Assembly: GCA_027038385.1 (NCBI GenBank)
Contig: JALVXE010000149.1
Coordinates: 1-8,531 of the forward strand
DNA: 8,531 nt
Source of the DNA: Thermotogaceae bacterium
GTDB lineage: Bacteria; Thermotogota; Thermotogae; Thermotogales; Thermotogaceae
Reading direction: 5' to 3'
A program made the position numbers and the translations under genes. The notes under the pieces are model-generated. The model did not search any database and had not been told where the DNA came from. It saw only the letters and a program-made list of their open reading frames with translations. This document shows positions 6,125 to 8,531 of this stretch, piece by piece. Positions within the stretch are counted from its first letter, which is position 1, and each line of letters opens with the position of its first letter.

Positions 6125-8531
6125 TTCTCACCAACCACCTTTGCGGTTATGAATATCTCCAGGTTTTTCGTCTCCTTACTGACGGTCTCCCTTCTGAACA
6201 GCCATCCTATTATGGGTAGATCTCCCAGTATCGGCAGTTTCTCAACGGACTTGGAATCGCTCTGCCTCATGAGCCCTCCTATTACGAGAGTCTGACCATC
6301 GTTCAACACCACCCTGGTCGTTGCAGATCTTCTGTTCTGAGTTATCTCTGGAGGACTTCCCAAAACATCAGATATGGATACGTTCACGATCAAATCTATC
6401 TTATCGTCAGGTCTTACAAACGGCGTTATCTCCAATCTGACTCCTATTGGATAGGTGAGTCTCGTTCCGTCAGGTGTTATGAATACCTTCTCCCCTCCTA
6501 TTTCGATGATCGCCTGTTTTCCATTCATGGTGGTCACGTTTGGAGAGGCTAGGATCTTTGTCTTTCCGTTGGCCTTAACTCCCCCGATTTGAACGTTCAC
6601 ATCCCCTCCAAGCAATCCCTTGAGATAATTTTCGTAGTCAGTTGCAGACAAGACCTTGGTCTTCAAGCTCAGACCGCCGTTGTTCAGACTCAGTTTCCCA
6701 TCTGGCGTTGAGAGACTGACGTTCGCTTGTGATCCGCTGTTCTCGTTAACTGATTCCTCGAGTATCTTCACCTGGATCGATACCTGAGGCGGGGTTTTTC
6801 CGAGCATCGATATGAAGTTCTTAACGAGCTCGTAAGCCCCCGTGTTGAGGTTTCTAACGATAACCATACCGGTTGACGTATCGTAGAAAATGCTCCCTCC
6901 AACATTTCCGACCAGTTCCTTCAGCTTGTCAAAACCGTACGCTATCTTCGCAACAACACTCTTTCCGATCTTAGTCAGATAGTATATGTTGTCGACCTCT
7001 TCAAGCTCGTATCCGAACTTCTCCAGAACGTCTTCCATATCCTCGAATCCCATCCCTTGAACGTTCAGAGTTATGTTCTCTTTCGGCGTATCCACGAAGA
7101 CAATGCTCTTTTTGAAACCCTCTGAAAGTTTCTTAACGAGTTGAGACAGTGGAGCGTTTTCGACGTTTATATAAGCTTTCCCTCCCTTGAATCTCACATC
7201 TAAGAGCGACTCTGTGTTTGTGGATGTGTTCGTTATTCTCTCTATAGATTTTCTAACGTAATATACATTTCCCTCTCTTTCTAGGTCGTATCCGAAATTT
7301 CTGAGGACATTCGAAAAGCTCTCGAGGTCCACACCTTCAAGATTTAAAGTAACGGGTACATCTGGTGAATCCACAAATACAACGTTCTTCGACAACTTTT
7401 TTGCGATCGCCTCGATTATCTCCTTCAAAGTGGCACCACTGCTGCTCAGGTTAACTTTGGAGCCATTCCGCGTCACAGAAAGCTTCACAGTGTTTTCGCT
7501 GGCTGGCGGAGTCACAGGAAGAACAGCTGTAGATGGAAGCGTCGGTTTTTCGGCGACTTCTCTTCCCCCTTCTCCTTTTTTCTCTTTCTTCGCAATGGAT
7601 TTCTTGTACACATAATATATATCTCCAGACTTCTTTATCTCAATCCCGAGGTTTTCAAGAACCGAAGTAAAATCCTCAAAGCTCACTCCTTCCAGGTATA
7701 GGTCGACTGGCGTTGATATTTTGTCCACAACTACAACGCTCTTCCCCATGTCTTCCAAAACTCCCCTGGCTATGTCTCCAAGTGGCATTCCATCAGCTCT
7801 TACCGTTATCTTTCCGCCTTTTACGAATATCGGCTTTGAAACACCGCTCAGTATCTTCTCAACCATGTTAAACGCCTTCTCAACTGATGACTCACTCTTT
7901 CCGAATATCACCAGCTTGTCACTCTTAGGTATCTTGAAAAGCTCCACACCGCTTACATAGCTCTCCACCTTCTTAAGAGCGATCAAATCCTCTTGAGATA
8001 CACCGGGCACGTTCAATATCTTCATGACAGTGTTTTGCTCTTTTTTCGATGGAGCGACTTTCTTGAGGAAAGCCACTGCGGAATTTACATCGCTTTCAGA
8101 ACCTATGATGACTATCTGATTCTCGTTTATTGTCACCACCTTCAGATTTTCAAATATTTTCGCAATCATAGAAGACGCCTTTTCCGGATCTTCCACCGAT
8201 ACTATCTTGAGAACCTCGCTTTTCTTTATGTATATCTTTTCAAGTTTTTTCAAAAAGTTCTCAGCCTCTCTGACCCTGCTGACCCTCCCTTTTATCACGA
8301 TACCGCTCTTTCCAGGTATGATCTTCAGATCTGTGTACACCTCTCCGAGTATCCTGGCCTTGTCTTCAGGATTTTGAACGGTCACGATATCGGTGATCTC
8401 CTTCTCTTTTGATTCCGCGGTGAATTTCTTTATAACGTCTTTCGCCTCTTTTAAAACCTCATCCGATCCTATGAGGAGCAGCTTCCCGTTTACATAGGAG
8501 CTCTTCAGCCTGTCTCCGAATATGAGAGAAA
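6121..8531 (-). CDS. Secretin with expanded N-terminal domains (5' end outside the window)
   Basis: At least 802 codons of an outer-membrane secretin, the ring channel of type II secretion and type IV pilus systems. Counting from the first full codon at the right edge, the order is: four KH-like (N1-type) repeats (about 1-40 cut, 46-100, 108-160, 168-229), STN/N0-type domain A (233-310), a Pro/Thr-rich linker (311-346), STN domains B (347-428) and C (443-520), an N1/N3-like domain (522-578), and the secretin barrel (581-802). The barrel carries the family signature GQTLVIGGL (745-753) and LPILGDLPIIGWLF (765-778), then ends soon after, with no pilotin-binding tail. The frame is open to the edge, and the bases upstream of the GTG at 8385 encode another KH-like repeat ending, so that GTG is internal. 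Any signal peptide is outside the window. It is coupled to the MEMO gene by a 4-base overlap. PilQ or GspD class cannot be decided here. Confidence 0.93.
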   Translation of the reverse strand, partial: SLIFGDRLKSSYVNGKLLLIGSDEVLKEAKDVIKKFTAESKEKEITDIVTVQNPEDKARILGEVYTDLKIIPGKSGIVIKGRVSRVREAENFLKKLEKIYIKKSEVLKIVSVEDPEKASSMIAKIFENLKVVTINENQIVIIGSESDVNSAVAFLKKVAPSKKEQNTVMKILNVPGVSQEDLIALKKVESYVSGVELFKIPKSDKLVIFGKSESSVEKAFNMVEKILSGVSKPIFVKGGKITVRADGMPLGDIARGVLEDMGKSVVVVDKISTPVDLYLEGVSFEDFTSVLENLGIEIKKSGDIYYVYKKSIAKKEKKGEGGREVAEKPTLPSTAVLPVTPPASENTVKLSVTRNGSKVNLSSSGATLKEIIEAIAKKLSKNVVFVDSPDVPVTLNLEGVDLESFSNVLRNFGYDLEREGNVYYVRKSIERITNTSTNTESLLDVRFKGGKAYINVENAPLSQLVKKLSEGFKKSIVFVDTPKENITLNVQGMGFEDMEDVLEKFGYELEEVDNIYYLTKIGKSVVAKIAYGFDKLKELVGNVGGSIFYDTSTGMVIVRNLNTGAYELVKNFISMLGKTPPQVSIQVKILEESVNENSGSQANVSLSTPDGKLSLNNGGLSLKTKVLSATDYENYLKGLLGGDVNVQIGGVKANGKTKILASPNVTTMNGKQAIIEIGGEKVFITPDGTRLTYPIGVRLEITPFVRPDDKIDLIVNVSISDVLGSPPEITQNRRSATTRVVLNDGQTLVIGGLMRQSDSKSVEKLPILGDLPIIGWLFRRETVSKETKNLEIFITAKVVGEK
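6970..7200 (-). repeat. STN/N0-type domain C in the secretin
   Basis: The third unit reads GGKAYINVENAPLSQLVKKL, then SIVFVDTP, ITLNVQGMGFEDM, VLEKFGYELE and NIYYLTK. It leads directly into the last N1/N3-like domain and the barrel, so it is the copy closest to the membrane channel. Confidence 0.8.
7246..7491 (-). repeat. STN/N0-type domain B in the secretin
   Basis: The second unit aligns with A and C along its length: a Gly-containing first strand, LKEIIEAIAKKLSKNVVFVD, VTLNLEGVDLESF, VLRNFGYDLE and NVYYVRKS. A Thr/Asn/Ser-rich spacer (ITNTSTNTES) follows. Confidence 0.8.
7600..7833 (-). repeat. STN/N0-type domain A in the secretin
   Basis: The first of three similar units of about 78 residues. 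It reads GGKITVRADGMPLGDIARGV, then VVVVDKIS, VDLYLEGVSFEDF, VLENLGIEI and DIYYVYKK. This is the secretin/TonB short N-terminal fold found at the periplasmic tip of secretins. It is followed by a Pro/Thr-rich linker that separates it from copy B. Confidence 0.8.
8050..8529 (-). repeat. KH-like (N1-type) domain repeats in the secretin, first three
   Basis: Tandem protein repeats of about 50-60 residues share a strand ending in Gly followed by a helix. The matching segments are LLLIGSDEVLKEAKDVIKK (cut at the window edge), GIVIKGRVSRVREAENFLKK (8230-8394) and QIVIIGSESDVNSAVAFLKK (8050-8208). This is the pattern of the N1-type secretin ring domain, which packs subunits together in the periplasm. 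A fourth copy lies at 7843-8028 (KLVIFGKSESSVEKAFNMVE), and more copies may lie to the right. Confidence 0.75.

Noticed and set aside
6121..8385. A complete secretin gene starting at GTG 8385
   Set aside because: The frame stays open to the window edge, and the codons upstream encode the end of another KH-like repeat. The GTG is an internal valine.
7993..8412. A + strand gene of 139 codons opposite the secretin
   Set aside because: It is antisense to conserved secretin repeats, its product is rich in Tyr/His/Phe with no recognisable pattern, and no ribosome-binding site stands out. It is a shadow frame.
1..8531. Mobile element, CRISPR array, tRNA or known riboswitch
   Set aside because: I found no transposase, inverted terminal repeats, regularly spaced DNA repeats, tRNA-like cloverleaf or recognisable riboswitch core. 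The repeats in the window are at protein level in the secretin.

Overview
The window looks like chromosomal DNA from a member of the Thermotogota (Thermotoga-like). This rests on several things read from the sequence: ribosomal protein L9, RNase Y and MurJ of the Thermotogales kind, a large secretin in a lineage with an outer sheath, a base composition near the middle forties percent GC by eye, heavy use of AGA/AGG (Arg) and ATA (Ile) codons, and extremely tight gene packing. The genus cannot be fixed from this stretch alone. I see no mobile element, CRISPR array, tRNA or rRNA.

Left part (1-3073, + strand): the 3' end of rny (RNase Y), an unrecognised membrane-anchored or secreted beta-rich protein with a C-terminal Ig-like domain, rplI (ribosomal protein L9), and a radical SAM protein with an N-terminal B12-binding-like fold. 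Each gene overlaps the next by 4 bases, so this is one coupled operon. It ends at a clear intrinsic terminator (3042-3073), which is preceded by two smaller hairpins.

Middle part (about 3076-5304, + strand): an EamA/DMT-type ten-helix transporter followed by murJ, the lipid II flippase, again with a 4-base overlap. A promoter-like -10 element sits directly after the terminator. The transporter's start codon is ambiguous.

Right part (8531-5291, - strand): a very long secretin, cut by the right edge of the window, followed by a MEMO-family protein (AmmeMemoRadiSam system protein B), also with a 4-base overlap. The secretin has four KH-like (N1-type) repeats, one of them cut, then three STN/N0-type repeats, one more N1/N3-like domain and the C-terminal secretin barrel. 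Its reading frame is open to the edge, so the GTG at 8385 is internal and not the start. The MEMO gene meets murJ tail to tail with a 14-base overlap and no visible terminator.

Functionally the window mixes housekeeping RNA and ribosome genes with cell-envelope genes (MurJ, transporter, secretin, the Ig-like anchored protein). The points most worth following are the inverted and expanded domain order of the secretin, its translational coupling to a MEMO protein, the unknown Ig-like protein between rny and rplI, and the radical SAM protein coupled to L9. I see no clear evidence of a wholly new defence or mobile system.
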